DNA from: Duganella aquatilis | GTDB lineage: Bacteria; Pseudomonadota; Gammaproteobacteria; Burkholderiales; Burkholderiaceae_D | Assembly: GCF_009674565.1 (NCBI RefSeq) | Contig: NZ_WKJL01000008.1 | Span: 124,001-188,000, forward strand | DNA: 64,000 bases | Direction: 5' to 3' | Part shown: positions 23,659-33,000 of the stretch, piece after piece | Layout: each line of letters opens with the position of its first letter | Position numbering within the stretch: the first letter of the stretch is position 1 | Program-made: the position numbers and the translations under genes | Notes under the pieces: generated by a model | What the model saw: the letters and a program-made list of their open reading frames with translations, nothing else | Database searches by the model: none | Told to the model about the DNA's origin: nothing

Positions 23659-23687
23659 TTGATAATGATTCGCATTATCTATAGAAT
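23659..23687 (+). promoter_or_regulatory. Sigma-70 promoter with embedded Fur box
   Basis: TTGATA (23659-23664) and TAGAAT (23682-23687) have a 17-bp spacer. The 19-bp segment 23661-23679 (GATAATGATTCGCATTATC) matches the Fur box GATAATGATAATCATTATC at 16 of 19 positions and covers part of the -35 and the whole spacer. Fe-Fur binding should therefore block RNA polymerase, linking the downstream gene to iron limitation. Confidence 0.85.
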
Positions 23688-23715
23688 GGGCAGATACTGT
23701 ACGTGAAAGTGATCC

Positions 23716-26109
23716 GTGAAAAAGCTTTGGTTCCAGTTGCATTGGTTTGTCGGCATCACCGCCGGCACCGTCCTGATGGTGATCGGCCTGACCGGCGCCA
23801 CGCTTGCCTTCCGCGAGGAGATCCTCGACGCCTTGAATCCCGGCGTGCGCACTGTCGCCGTGCAGAGCGCGCCGGTGATGGCGCCGCAGCAGATCATGCA
23901 GGCCGCGCGGCTGGTCAAGCCGCACGAGCGCGTCACCAGCATCATCCTGTATGACACGCCGGGTTCCAGCGCGCGCGTCGGCCTGGCGCCGGCGCCGGGC
24001 GAACGCAAGGGCGAAACGGTTTATCTGAATCCGTACAACGGCGCGCTGCTGCCGGAGCTGCATTACGAAGGCTTCTTCGAATGGGTCGAACAGCTGCACC
24101 GCTTCCTGCTGCTGCCGCGCGATCCGGGCAAGATGGTCAGCGGCGTGCTGGCGTTCTGCCTGATGGGGCTTGCGCTGAGCGGCCTGTATCTGCGCTGGCC
24201 GCGCCGCGTGTGGGACTGGCGCACCTGGCTGACCTTCGATACGCGCATGAAGGGCCGCTCCTTCCTGTGGGGCCTGCACTCGGTGGTGGGCACCTGGGTG
24301 ATGGTGGTGTTCCTGGTGTTCACCATGTCCGGCGTGTACTGGGCCTTCGATCCGATCCGCGACATGGCGGATGGCTGGATGGGCACCCTGCGTCCGCCGC
24401 GCGACGCCGCGCCGAAACCGAAAACGCCGAAAGCCGACAAGCCGGCCAAGGCGGAAGCCGCCGACCTGACCGCAAGCTGGGCCACCTTCGAACAGAACGC
24501 GCCCAACTGGCATATGGCTTTCCTGCGTCCGCCGGAGCGCGCCAGCGCGCCGCTGCAGATCCTGTGGGTGGCCAAGGATGCGCCACACGTGCGCGCACGC
24601 AGCAGCATGTCGATCAACCAGCAGACCGGCGCCTTGCTGAAGAATGAGCTGTACGCCGACAAGCCGGTGGGCGCACGCTTCCAGTCGACCATCTATCCGC
24701 TGCACCTGGGGACGTACTTCGGCGTGGTCGGCCAGTTGATTGTCTTTATCGCCGCATTGGCGTTGCCGGGCTTCGGCATCACCGGCTGGATGCTCTACCT
24801 GAACCGCCGCAGGCAGAAGCGCATTGCGCGGGCCGAGCGCGCGCAGTTTGCGGCATCGGCGCCGGCCGGCGCGCAGGATGATCCGGTGCTGATGGCTTAC
24901 GCCAGCCAGACCGGCCAGGCCGAACGCCTGGCGCTGCAAAGCGCGGCCGCGCTGCAAAAGGCCGGCGTGGCGGTGCACGTGCATTCGCTGGAAAAACTGA
25001 CGCCGCCGCAGCTAGGCAAATACCGCCGCGCGCTGTTCGTCGCCAGCAGCTTCGGCGAAGGCGAACCGCCGGACAGCGCGCGCCGCTTCAGCCGTCTGCT
25101 GAACGCTGCAAAAGAAGAATTGAAGCACGTGCAGTACGCCGTGCTGGCGCTGGGCGACCGCAATTACGCGGAGTTCTGCGGTTTCGGCCGCACGCTGGAC
25201 CAGCGCCTGGCGGTGCTCGGCGCGCAGCCGTTGCATCCGATGATTGAAGTGGACAACGGCGACGCCGGCGCGCTGGCCCGCTGGGGCAATGCGCTGCGCG
25301 GCCTGATGGGCAACGATGCCGCCGAGGTCGCGCTGACCGCCGCTGCCGACGACAGCGACTACGCCAGCTGGCGCCTGGACCAGCGCGTGCTGCTCAATCC
25401 CGGCAGCATCGGCTTGCCGCTGTACGAGATCACGCTGACCGGCGCCATCGGCGAAGGCTGGCGTCCCGGCGCGCTGGTGGACATCTGGCCGGGCCACTAC
25501 GGTCCGGACGCGGCGCCGCGCCGCTATTCGCTGGCGTCGATTCCGCAGGACGGCAGCATGCAGCTGGTGGTGCGCCAGGTGCGCTGCGAACGCGGCCTGG
25601 GCCTGGCGTCCGGCTGGCTGACCGACCAGGCGGCCATCGGCGACGAGGTGCGCGTGCGCCTGATCGCCAACCCGTCCTTCGATGCGTATCCGCAGCCGGC
25701 GCCCGCCATCTACATCGGCAACGGCTCCGGCATTGCCGGCCTGCGTTCGCATCTGCGCGCGCGCGTGCTGGAAGGCGCGCAGCGCAACTGGCTGATTTTC
25801 GGCGAGCGTCAGCAGGAACACGATGCGGTCTGCGCGGAAGAAATCCGGGGCTGGCGCGCCCAGGGCTTCCTGCCGGAGCTGGATCTGGTGTATTCGCGCG
25901 ACGTCACCGGCGGCGGCTATGTGCAGGACTGCATGCGCGACCGCGCCGACACGCTGCGCAACTGGATCGCCGACGGCGCCGTCATCTTCGTCTGCGGCAG
26001 CCTGCAGGGCATGGCCGGCGGCGTGGATGACGCGCTGGCCGCCATCATCAGCCGCGCGCAGCTGGAGCAGCTGACGGAGGAAGGCCGCTACCGGCGCGAT
26101 GTATACTGA
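23716..26109 (+). CDS. Iron-regulated PepSY-membrane / flavodoxin / FNR-type reductase fusion
   Basis: 797 residues. The N-terminal part (about 1-375) is the four-helix PepSY-associated membrane module (LHWFVGITAGTVLMVIGLTGATLAFREEIL, LHSVVGTWVMVVFLVFTMSGVYWAF) with histidines suited to haem or metal electron transfer. A flavodoxin domain (about 393-535; MAYASQTGQAERLAL, VASSFGEGEPPDSARRF, LALGDRNYAEFCGFG) follows. Then comes a sulfite-reductase-type FAD/NADPH domain (RRYSLASIP, IYIGNGSGIAGLRSHLRARV, VFVCGSLQGMAGGVDDAL). NADPH electrons could thus pass through FAD and FMN to the membrane module and on to a periplasmic ferric siderophore. The Fur box upstream supports an iron-acquisition role. 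The start is a GTG at 23716. No siderophore genes adjoin it. Confidence 0.9.
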   Translation: MKKLWFQLHWFVGITAGTVLMVIGLTGATLAFREEILDALNPGVRTVAVQSAPVMAPQQIMQAARLVKPHERVTSIILYDTPGSSARVGLAPAPGERKGETVYLNPYNGALLPELHYEGFFEWVEQLHRFLLLPRDPGKMVSGVLAFCLMGLALSGLYLRWPRRVWDWRTWLTFDTRMKGRSFLWGLHSVVGTWVMVVFLVFTMSGVYWAFDPIRDMADGWMGTLRPPRDAAPKPKTPKADKPAKAEAADLTASWATFEQNAPNWHMAFLRPPERASAPLQILWVAKDAPHVRARSSMSINQQTGALLKNELYADKPVGARFQSTIYPLHLGTYFGVVGQLIVFIAALALPGFGITGWMLYLNRRRQKRIARAERAQFAASAPAGAQDDPVLMAYASQTGQAERLALQSAAALQKAGVAVHVHSLEKLTPPQLGKYRRALFVASSFGEGEPPDSARRFSRLLNAAKEELKHVQYAVLALGDRNYAEFCGFGRTLDQRLAVLGAQPLHPMIEVDNGDAGALARWGNALRGLMGNDAAEVALTAAADDSDYASWRLDQRVLLNPGSIGLPLYEITLTGAIGEGWRPGALVDIWPGHYGPDAAPRRYSLASIPQDGSMQLVVRQVRCERGLGLASGWLTDQAAIGDEVRVRLIANPSFDAYPQPAPAIYIGNGSGIAGLRSHLRARVLEGAQRNWLIFGERQQEHDAVCAEEIRGWRAQGFLPELDLVYSRDVTGGGYVQDCMRDRADTLRNWIADGAVIFVCGSLQGMAGGVDDALAAIISRAQLEQLTEEGRYRRDVY

Positions 26110-26134
26110 TCCGGTCTAACCGATTGGAGCGGTC

Positions 26135-27181
26135 ATGAAAAGCGTGCTTCTTCCTCTGATGTTGGTGTGCGTGACCGCGACGGCGGAACCCCTTGCGGAC
26201 ATGGACGCCGCGATCCGCAAGGGCGACTTCAAGCAGATCACCAGTGTCCTGATCTCCCAGGACGGCAAGCTGGTTCACGAAACCTATTTCGACAACGATG
26301 GCGCCGAAGGCTTGCGCAACACCCGTTCGGTCACCAAGAGCGTGACCGACATGCTGGTGGGGATCGCCATCGACCAGGGCAAGCTGAAACTCGATGCGCC
26401 GGTGTTTGCCTTCTTCCCCGACAAGCATCCGGTGCGCTATCCCGATCCGCGCAAGGAAAAGATCACCGTCGAGGATTTCCTCACCATGAGTTCCCTGCTG
26501 GAGTGCGACGATCAGAACCAGTACTCGCGCGGCAACGAGGAAGCCATGTATCTGCTGGAGGACTGGACCCAGTTCGCGATGGATTTGCCGATCCGCGGCT
26601 TTGCCGACTGGACCACCAAGCCCAAGGACGCGCCCTATGGCCGCAGCTTCTCCTACTGCACCGCCGGTCCGACCATGCTCGGTCCCGTGCTGGAGAAGGC
26701 CACCGGCGAAAAAACCGACCAGTTTGCGGCACGCACCCTGTTCAATCCACTGGGCATCACGAAATTGCGTTGGCAATACACGCCCACCGGGCCGGCCATG
26801 ACCGGCGGCGGCCTCTATCTGCGCAGCCGCGACCTGCTCAAGCTGGGCGAGTTGTACCTGAACGGCGGCGTATGGGAAGGCAGGCAGGTGGTGTCGGCGG
26901 CATGGGTCAGGCAGTCGCTGTCGCCGCACGCGCAGGTCGATGAGAATACCGATTACGGCTATCTGTGGTGGCTGAAGAAGTTCACGCAGGACGGCAAAAC
27001 CTACAGCACGGCGATGATGTCTGGCAGCGGCGGCAACAAGGTGATCGTGATGGCGGAACAGCGCGCGGTCATCGTCATCACCACCACCAACTTCCAGGTG
27101 CGCCAGCCGCACGCGGTCAGCGAGAAGCTGCTGACCGACTATATCTTTACAGCGCTGTCTCGTACCCTTCCAGCACGTTGA
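26135..27181 (+). CDS. Serine hydrolase of the beta-lactamase (class C/DD-peptidase) family
   Basis: 348 residues with a short signal peptide (cleavage near residue 18). The nucleophile motif SxxK is SVTK (S65, K68). The second motif, usually YxN, reads Y-C-T (174-176), and the third, usually HTG/KTG, reads SGSGGNK near residue 298. These changes make true beta-lactamase activity unlikely and fit the large group of esterase or D-aminopeptidase-like relatives. The start follows GGAG and is 25 bp after the reductase gene. The 3' end overlaps the convergent amidohydrolase gene by 35 bp, which is unusual but both frames are well conserved in character. Confidence 0.88.
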   Translation: MKSVLLPLMLVCVTATAEPLADMDAAIRKGDFKQITSVLISQDGKLVHETYFDNDGAEGLRNTRSVTKSVTDMLVGIAIDQGKLKLDAPVFAFFPDKHPVRYPDPRKEKITVEDFLTMSSLLECDDQNQYSRGNEEAMYLLEDWTQFAMDLPIRGFADWTTKPKDAPYGRSFSYCTAGPTMLGPVLEKATGEKTDQFAARTLFNPLGITKLRWQYTPTGPAMTGGGLYLRSRDLLKLGELYLNGGVWEGRQVVSAAWVRQSLSPHAQVDENTDYGYLWWLKKFTQDGKTYSTAMMSGSGGNKVIVMAEQRAVIVITTTNFQVRQPHAVSEKLLTDYIFTALSRTLPAR

Positions 27182-28190
27182 CCACGTTGACGCCCAGCTC
27201 CTTGACCGCATAGCCGCCTTCGAAGATAAAGGCGGTCGGCAAATTCAGCCACGCCAGGCGCTCGCCGATCTTCAGGTAGTCCGCGCTTTGCAGGCTGAAT
27301 TTCGACAGCGGATCGCCGCCGAAGGTATCGACGCCCAGCGACACCACCAGCGCGTCCGGCGCAAAGCTGCCGATGCGGATGCAGGCGGTTTCCAGCGCCG
27401 AGAACCACGCCTGCGTGCTGCTGCCGGCCGCCAGCGGCACGTTCAGGTTGTAGCCCAGTCCCGCGCCTTCGCCGCGTTCGTCGGCGTGGCCCAGGTAGAA
27501 CGGGTATTCGCTGCGCGGATCGGCGTGGATGGAAATGAACAGCACATCGTCGCGGTGGTAGAAGATGCTCTGCGTGCCATTGCCGTGGTGGTAGTCGATG
27601 TCGATGATGGCGACCTTGCGCGCGCCGTCGTCCAGCAGGTGCTGCGCCGCCAGCGCCGCGTTGTTGAGGAAGCAGTAGCCGCCGAAGAAGTCCGCGCCCG
27701 CATGGTGGCCCGGCGGACGGCTCAGCACAAAGGTGCCGCGCTCGCCGAGGCGCAGCGCGTGCGCGGCGTTGACCGCGCAGTCGGCGCCGGTCTTGGCGGC
27801 GGTCCAGGTGCCGGCGGTCAGCGGCGTGCCGCTGTCCATCGAGTACAAGCCCATTTTGGCCGCGAAGTTGTCCGGCTCGATGTCGCTGCGCAGCGTGCGC
27901 ACCGGCCACACGGAAGGGAAGGCGTCCTTCTTGGCGTTGGCCGGATCGAGCGCCACCCAGTCGTTCCAGGCGCTGCGCAGGAAGTGCAGGTAGCGCGGCG
28001 TGTGGACGCGCTCCAGCGACATCAGGGGTACGCCGTGCGGCGTGACGATGCGTCCCAGGCCGCGCCGGCCCAGTTCTCCCAATACCGAATCCACACGCTC
28101 CGGCTTTTCAAAGCAGGGCACCTGTTCGCCGCGAAAAAATTCGTGGCGTCCGCGGTGCTGCGCGTGCAGCTCGTTGTAGAAGGTGAGCAT
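27147..28190 (-). CDS. Histone deacetylase-family amidohydrolase, acetylpolyamine amidohydrolase-like
   Basis: 347 residues with the full arginase-deacetylase active site: RPPGHHAG (H162, H163), zinc ligands in DIDYHHGNGT (D199, H201) and LGVDTFGGDPLS (D288), and the catalytic tyrosine in FEGGYAV. Length and the N-terminal half ([33 protein letters not shown]) resemble bacterial acetylpolyamine amidohydrolases, which deacetylate acetylputrescine, acetylcadaverine and acetylspermidine as dimers. The start codon shares one base with the stop of gshA upstream, so translation is probably coupled. Polyamine substrate is inferred from family resemblance. Confidence 0.88.
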   Translation of the reverse strand: MLTFYNELHAQHRGRHEFFRGEQVPCFEKPERVDSVLGELGRRGLGRIVTPHGVPLMSLERVHTPRYLHFLRSAWNDWVALDPANAKKDAFPSVWPVRTLRSDIEPDNFAAKMGLYSMDSGTPLTAGTWTAAKTGADCAVNAAHALRLGERGTFVLSRPPGHHAGADFFGGYCFLNNAALAAQHLLDDGARKVAIIDIDYHHGNGTQSIFYHRDDVLFISIHADPRSEYPFYLGHADERGEGAGLGYNLNVPLAAGSSTQAWFSALETACIRIGSFAPDALVVSLGVDTFGGDPLSKFSLQSADYLKIGERLAWLNLPTAFIFEGGYAVKELGVNVVNVLEGYETAL

Positions 28191-29791
28191 CAGTCACAGT
28201 CCTGGCTGGACCGGCACAGATTGCTGTTGCGATAGGCCGCCACGTAGTCGTCGAAATTGGCTTGCGGCGCCGCTTCCATCTCGGCCTGCTCGGCCAGCGA
28301 CACGGCGGCCAGGCCGTCGAAGTAGGCCGCCTCGTCGGCGGTCGGCGGCTGGCTGCGGAAATAGGCCGCATGCTGTTCGCTCTGCGCCAGCGCGAAGGCG
28401 GCAAACGACTGGCCGTGGGCGCGCAGCGCCGCCAGCACCTTGGCCGACGGCGTCTGTTCGGTGTCGGTCAGCTTGACCGATTGCGCGTTGAGGGCGTCGC
28501 TGTGGGCACTGTCGCCGCGCAGCGAGTCGAGCAGGGCGGCCACCGGGCGGATGCGCTCCAGCAGCTCGGCGCCCCACGCCGGCAGCGGCACTTCGGCGTC
28601 GCCGTTGTGCAGCGTCAGGCCCGGACGGCGGCCTTCCTTGACGGTGCGGGCGAAGTTTTCGGTGTAGCGCGCGCTTTGCTCCGGCGTGATCAGCGGGCTT
28701 TCTTCCAGCGCGCAGAACAGCAGGAAGGCGTCGAGGAAACGGCCGGTGGCGACACTGATGCCGACCGGTTCGAACGGGTCGACGTCCATGCAGCGCACTT
28801 CGATGTACTGCACGCCGCGCGCACACAGCGCCTGGATCGGCCGTTCGCCGGTCTGGATCACGCGTTTCGGGCGGATGGTGGAGTAGTACTCGTTTTCGAT
28901 CTGCAGCACGTTGGTGCTCAGCTGTATCCACTCGCCGTCGCGCTTGGTGCCCAGCGCCGCATACGGTTCGTAGGGCTGGTTGACGGCCTTGGTCAGCGCC
29001 GCCACGTAGCTGTCCAGGCAGTTCTCGTGCGGACGCAGGCCCGATTGGGCGTCGTTCTGGTAGCCCAGGTCGCTCATGCGCAGGCTGGTGGCGTAGGGCA
29101 GGTACAGCGTGTCGTCGGACAGCGTCTCCAGCTTGTGGGCGCGGCCGCGCAGGAAGCCGGCCGACAGCACCGGCGAGGCGCCGAACAGATACATCAGCAG
29201 CCAGCTGTAGCGGCGGAAGTTGCGGATCGTCGCCAGGTAGGATTCCGACTGGAAGGAACGCGGCGTCAGGCGCTTGCCGCTGACTTCATTCTCGTCCAGC
29301 ACGCGCCACAGGCGTTCGTCCAGCGAGTAGTTGTAGTGGATGCCGGCGATGCATTGCATCGCCTTGCCGTAGCGCAGCGCCAGGCCGCGGCGGTACACAT
29401 GCTTGAGCGTGCCCAGATTGGAGGTGCCGTACCAGGCGATCTCGATGTCTTGTTCCGCCGGCAGTTCGCACGGCATCGACTGGCTCCACAGCAGTTCGTT
29501 GCCCAGTTTGCTGTAGGCGTAGCGGTGGATGCCGTCCAGCTTGGTGATGGTGACGCCGATGTCTTTTTCGGCAGGCGTGATGAACTCCAGCAGGGTCTCA
29601 GCGTAATCGGTGGTGATTTGCGGATGCGTCAGCGCCGAACCCAGCGCGCCAGGATGCGGCGTGCGCGCCAGGTGGCCGGCGCGGTCAACGCGCAAGGTCT
29701 CCCGTTCGATGCCTCGCAAGCCGCCAGCCAGCACGGCGCGGTGTTTTTCTTCGGCCAGCAGGGCCAGGCGTCGTGTTAGAAGAGTTGGCAA
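28190..29791 (-). CDS. gshA: Glutamate-cysteine ligase, first enzyme of glutathione synthesis
   Basis: 533 residues of the proteobacterial type 1 family: [58 protein letters not shown]. It joins L-glutamate and L-cysteine with ATP to give gamma-glutamylcysteine in the cytoplasm. The start is a TTG at 29791 placed seven bases after AAGGA. No in-frame ATG or GTG lies near the conserved N-terminus, so the rare start may limit expression. The gene is coupled to the amidohydrolase gene; gshB is not in the window. Confidence 0.95.
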   Translation of the reverse strand: MPTLLTRRLALLAEEKHRAVLAGGLRGIERETLRVDRAGHLARTPHPGALGSALTHPQITTDYAETLLEFITPAEKDIGVTITKLDGIHRYAYSKLGNELLWSQSMPCELPAEQDIEIAWYGTSNLGTLKHVYRRGLALRYGKAMQCIAGIHYNYSLDERLWRVLDENEVSGKRLTPRSFQSESYLATIRNFRRYSWLLMYLFGASPVLSAGFLRGRAHKLETLSDDTLYLPYATSLRMSDLGYQNDAQSGLRPHENCLDSYVAALTKAVNQPYEPYAALGTKRDGEWIQLSTNVLQIENEYYSTIRPKRVIQTGERPIQALCARGVQYIEVRCMDVDPFEPVGISVATGRFLDAFLLFCALEESPLITPEQSARYTENFARTVKEGRRPGLTLHNGDAEVPLPAWGAELLERIRPVAALLDSLRGDSAHSDALNAQSVKLTDTEQTPSAKVLAALRAHGQSFAAFALAQSEQHAAYFRSQPPTADEAAYFDGLAAVSLAEQAEMEAAPQANFDDYVAAYRNSNLCRSSQDCD

Positions 29792-29929
29792 TTTGAAATC
29801 CTTTCTGGTGCAGCAAATAAATTATTGGTGCTGAGAGTAACCGAAATTGGCCGAACTCGCCGCCGGGCGGTAAAAAGAGCATTTTAACAAAAGCAGCGCC
29901 AGTCTTCGGTGCGCCACCCCGCCCACGTA

Positions 29930-29959
29930 TTTGCCACACCGGACAGAACGTTTGGCAAA
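29930..29959. promoter_or_regulatory. TTTGCCA-N16-TGGCAAA inverted repeat upstream of the giant surface protein gene
   Basis: Perfect 7-bp arms at 29930-29936 and 29953-29959 lie about 75-100 bp before the adhesin start, in the 239-bp gap separating it from gshA. This suggests an operator. I could not fix a convincing -35/-10 pair here. Confidence 0.4.
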
Positions 29960-30030
29960 CAGGAAAATTTTGTATTCCATTTGAAGCTACTCATAATCGC
30001 TTATCGGCAAGAATGATGCGGAGAAGCAAT

Positions 30031-33000
30031 ATGAGTGACCCAAACCGTACCTACCACTCGGTGCTGTTCATCGATGCAGGCGTAGCGAATGCCGATGCGC
30101 TCGCGGCCGGTGTTGCGGATGATGTACTAGTCGTGAAACTGGCTTCATGGCGTGACGGCGTCGAGCAGATTGCCACCGTTTTGCGCGATTACCAGGGCCT
30201 GGACAGCATCCAGATCATCTCGCACGGCGCCGCCGGCCAGCTGCAACTGGGCAATACGGTACTGGACGCCGCCCACCTGGAACAATACCAGGCCGCCGTG
30301 CGCGAATGGGGCGCCGCGCTCAGCGACGACGGCGACCTGCTGCTGTACGGCTGCGACGTGGCCGCCGGCGTGGCCGGCCAGAGCTTTGTCGAGGCGCTGG
30401 CCCATGTCAGCGGCGCCGATGTGGCCGCCTCGACCAACCTGACCGGCGCGCACGGCGACTGGGACCTGGAATACCACAGCGGCGCCATCGAGGCGGCCGG
30501 CGCGGTCAGCCTGGCGGCGCAGCAGGCGTATCAGGCCGACCTGGCGCTGGTGAACAACGGCAGCAACGGCACCATCACCTTCAGCACCAACGCCAACGTC
30601 ACACTGCTCAACGCCACCGGGCTGGCGGCCGGCGCCGTGGTGCATGCGGATAACATCCTCGGCCTGGGGCTGGATCTCTACACGCAAAGCACCAACGGCG
30701 GCGGCGTGCAGGTGGTCAACGTCAACGGCAGCAACCTGATCGGCATACCGCTCAGCGACGACCGGCTGACCGTCAACGGTTCGCTGTTCTCGCCGGTCAG
30801 CTATGTCGACCTGCGCGCCAACAGCGGCGTGTTCGACGCTGTCAGCATCAACCTCGGCAGCGGCAGCCTGCTGGGTAACCTGCTGGGCACGGTGGTCTAC
30901 ACGGTCTATGCGCTGGACGCGAACTACCAGCCCACCGGCGTCGGCGTGTCGCTGACCAGCCTGCTGGTCAATGAATACGGCCTGCTGAATTTCGACTCGA
31001 TGGCCAATTTCAAGGGCATCTACGGCATCCGCATCGTCAACCCGCTGGGCATGGAGGTCGCCATCGACGACCTGCAGATCGCCAACGCGCGCGCCGCCAA
31101 CAGCGTCACCTCGGCTGCCTACAACGCCGGCACCGGCGTGCTGAACATTACTGCCAGCGGCATCCGCGCCGGCGACGCCATCGACCCGACCAAGTTCACC
31201 ATCACCGGCGCCAACGGCGCCACCTACACGCTGACCTCGCCCGTGGTCAGCGCCAGCAGCACCACTGCGGCGGCGATCACGCTGAACGCCGCTGACAAGC
31301 TGGCCATCAACGGCCTGCTGAACAACAACGGCTCGTCGAGCGTCGACGGCACCGGCTTCAATATCGCGGCCGCCGCCAACTGGGACAGCAACCTCAGCAA
31401 CGGCGCCGACCTGACCGGCAATCCGATCTCGGTCAGCAATGTGCAGCTGCCGACCATCAGCTCGGCCAGCTATAACGCCGCCACCCATGTGCTGACCGTC
31501 ACCGGCGCCAACCTTGTAGGCGTGGTCGGCAACAACAACGACATCACCGTGGCCAAGCTGGGGCTGACGGGCGAGGGCGGCGTCACGCGCTTCCTCTCCA
31601 CCTCCAGCAACGTGGAAGTCAACAGCGCGACCTCGTTCTCGGTCACCCTGTCGGGCGCGGACATCGCCGCCGTCGAGGCGCTGCTCAACAAGAACGGCTC
31701 GATCTCGGCCGGCGGCACCAGCTACGTGCTGTCGGCCGGCGACGACTGGAACAGCGTCATTGGCAACGCCAACACGGCGGTCAGCGCCGCCATCGTGGTG
31801 GTCAACAACACCAGCAACAGTCCGCCGACCATCACCGGCGCCGCCACCGCCGGCGTCGGCGACAACGCCACCATCAAGCCGTTCTCCAGCGTCACCGTGG
31901 CCGACATCAACGGCGACAACGTCAGCATGACGATCAGCTTCAACGCCGCCAACGGCACGCTGAGCGGCGCCGGCCTGTCCGGCAGCAGCGGCAGCTACAC
32001 GCTGAGCGCGGCCACGCCGGCGGCGCTGACCGCCGCACTGAAGGCGCTGACCTTCACGCCGACCGCCAACCAGGCGGCGGTGGGCGTCAACATCAACACC
32101 ACCTTCACGCTGGTGGCCACCGACGCCAACGGCGCCAGCGTCACCAATACCTCGACCGTCATCACCGCCACCTCGATCAACGATGCGCCGGTGCTGGCCG
32201 GCACGGCGGCGGCGCAGAACATGACGGCCGGCGGCACACTGCATCCGTTCTCGGCGGTGACCCTGAGCGACCCGGACGTCGGCGCCTCGGTGATCGTCAC
32301 CATCACGCCGGACAGCGCCGCCAAGGGCGCGTTCACGCCGGCCTCGCTGAGCGCCTCCGGCTTCGTCACCACCGACGGCGGCGTCACCTACACGCTGTCG
32401 GCGGCGGCGCCGAGCGCGGCGCAGGCCGCGCTGCAGGCGCTGATCTTCAAGAGCGCGGCCGGGGTCAGCGCCACCACCACGTTTACCGTGGCCGTCAACG
32501 ACGGCAGCGTCATCGTCAGCAACAACGCCACCACCGTGGTGTCGGCGGTGCCGAGCGGCACCACCGCGCTCAGCGTGGCGTTCTCGTCGGATACCGGCAT
32601 CAGCAACAGCGACCTGATCACGCAGACCGCCGCGCAAAACATTTCCGGCACGCTCAGCAGCGCCTTGCTGGGCAACGAGCGGGTCGAGGTCTCGCTCGAC
32701 AACGGCAGCACCTGGGCCACCGCCACGGCAGCCACCGGCAGCACCAGCTGGCAGCTGAACGGCCAGACCCTGAGCGGCTCGGGCACGTTGCAGGTGCGCG
32801 TGACCAATCCGGGCGGCAGCAGCACGCCGCTGAGCGCCAGCTATGCGATCGACAACACCCCGCCCACCACCACCTCCTCCAGCGTGGCGTTTTCGGCCGA
32901 CACCGGCGCCAGCTCAAGCGACCTGATCACCAAGACCGCCGCGCAAACCATCAGCGGCACGCTGAGCGCCAGCCTGGCGTCCGGCGAGCACGTGGAAGTG

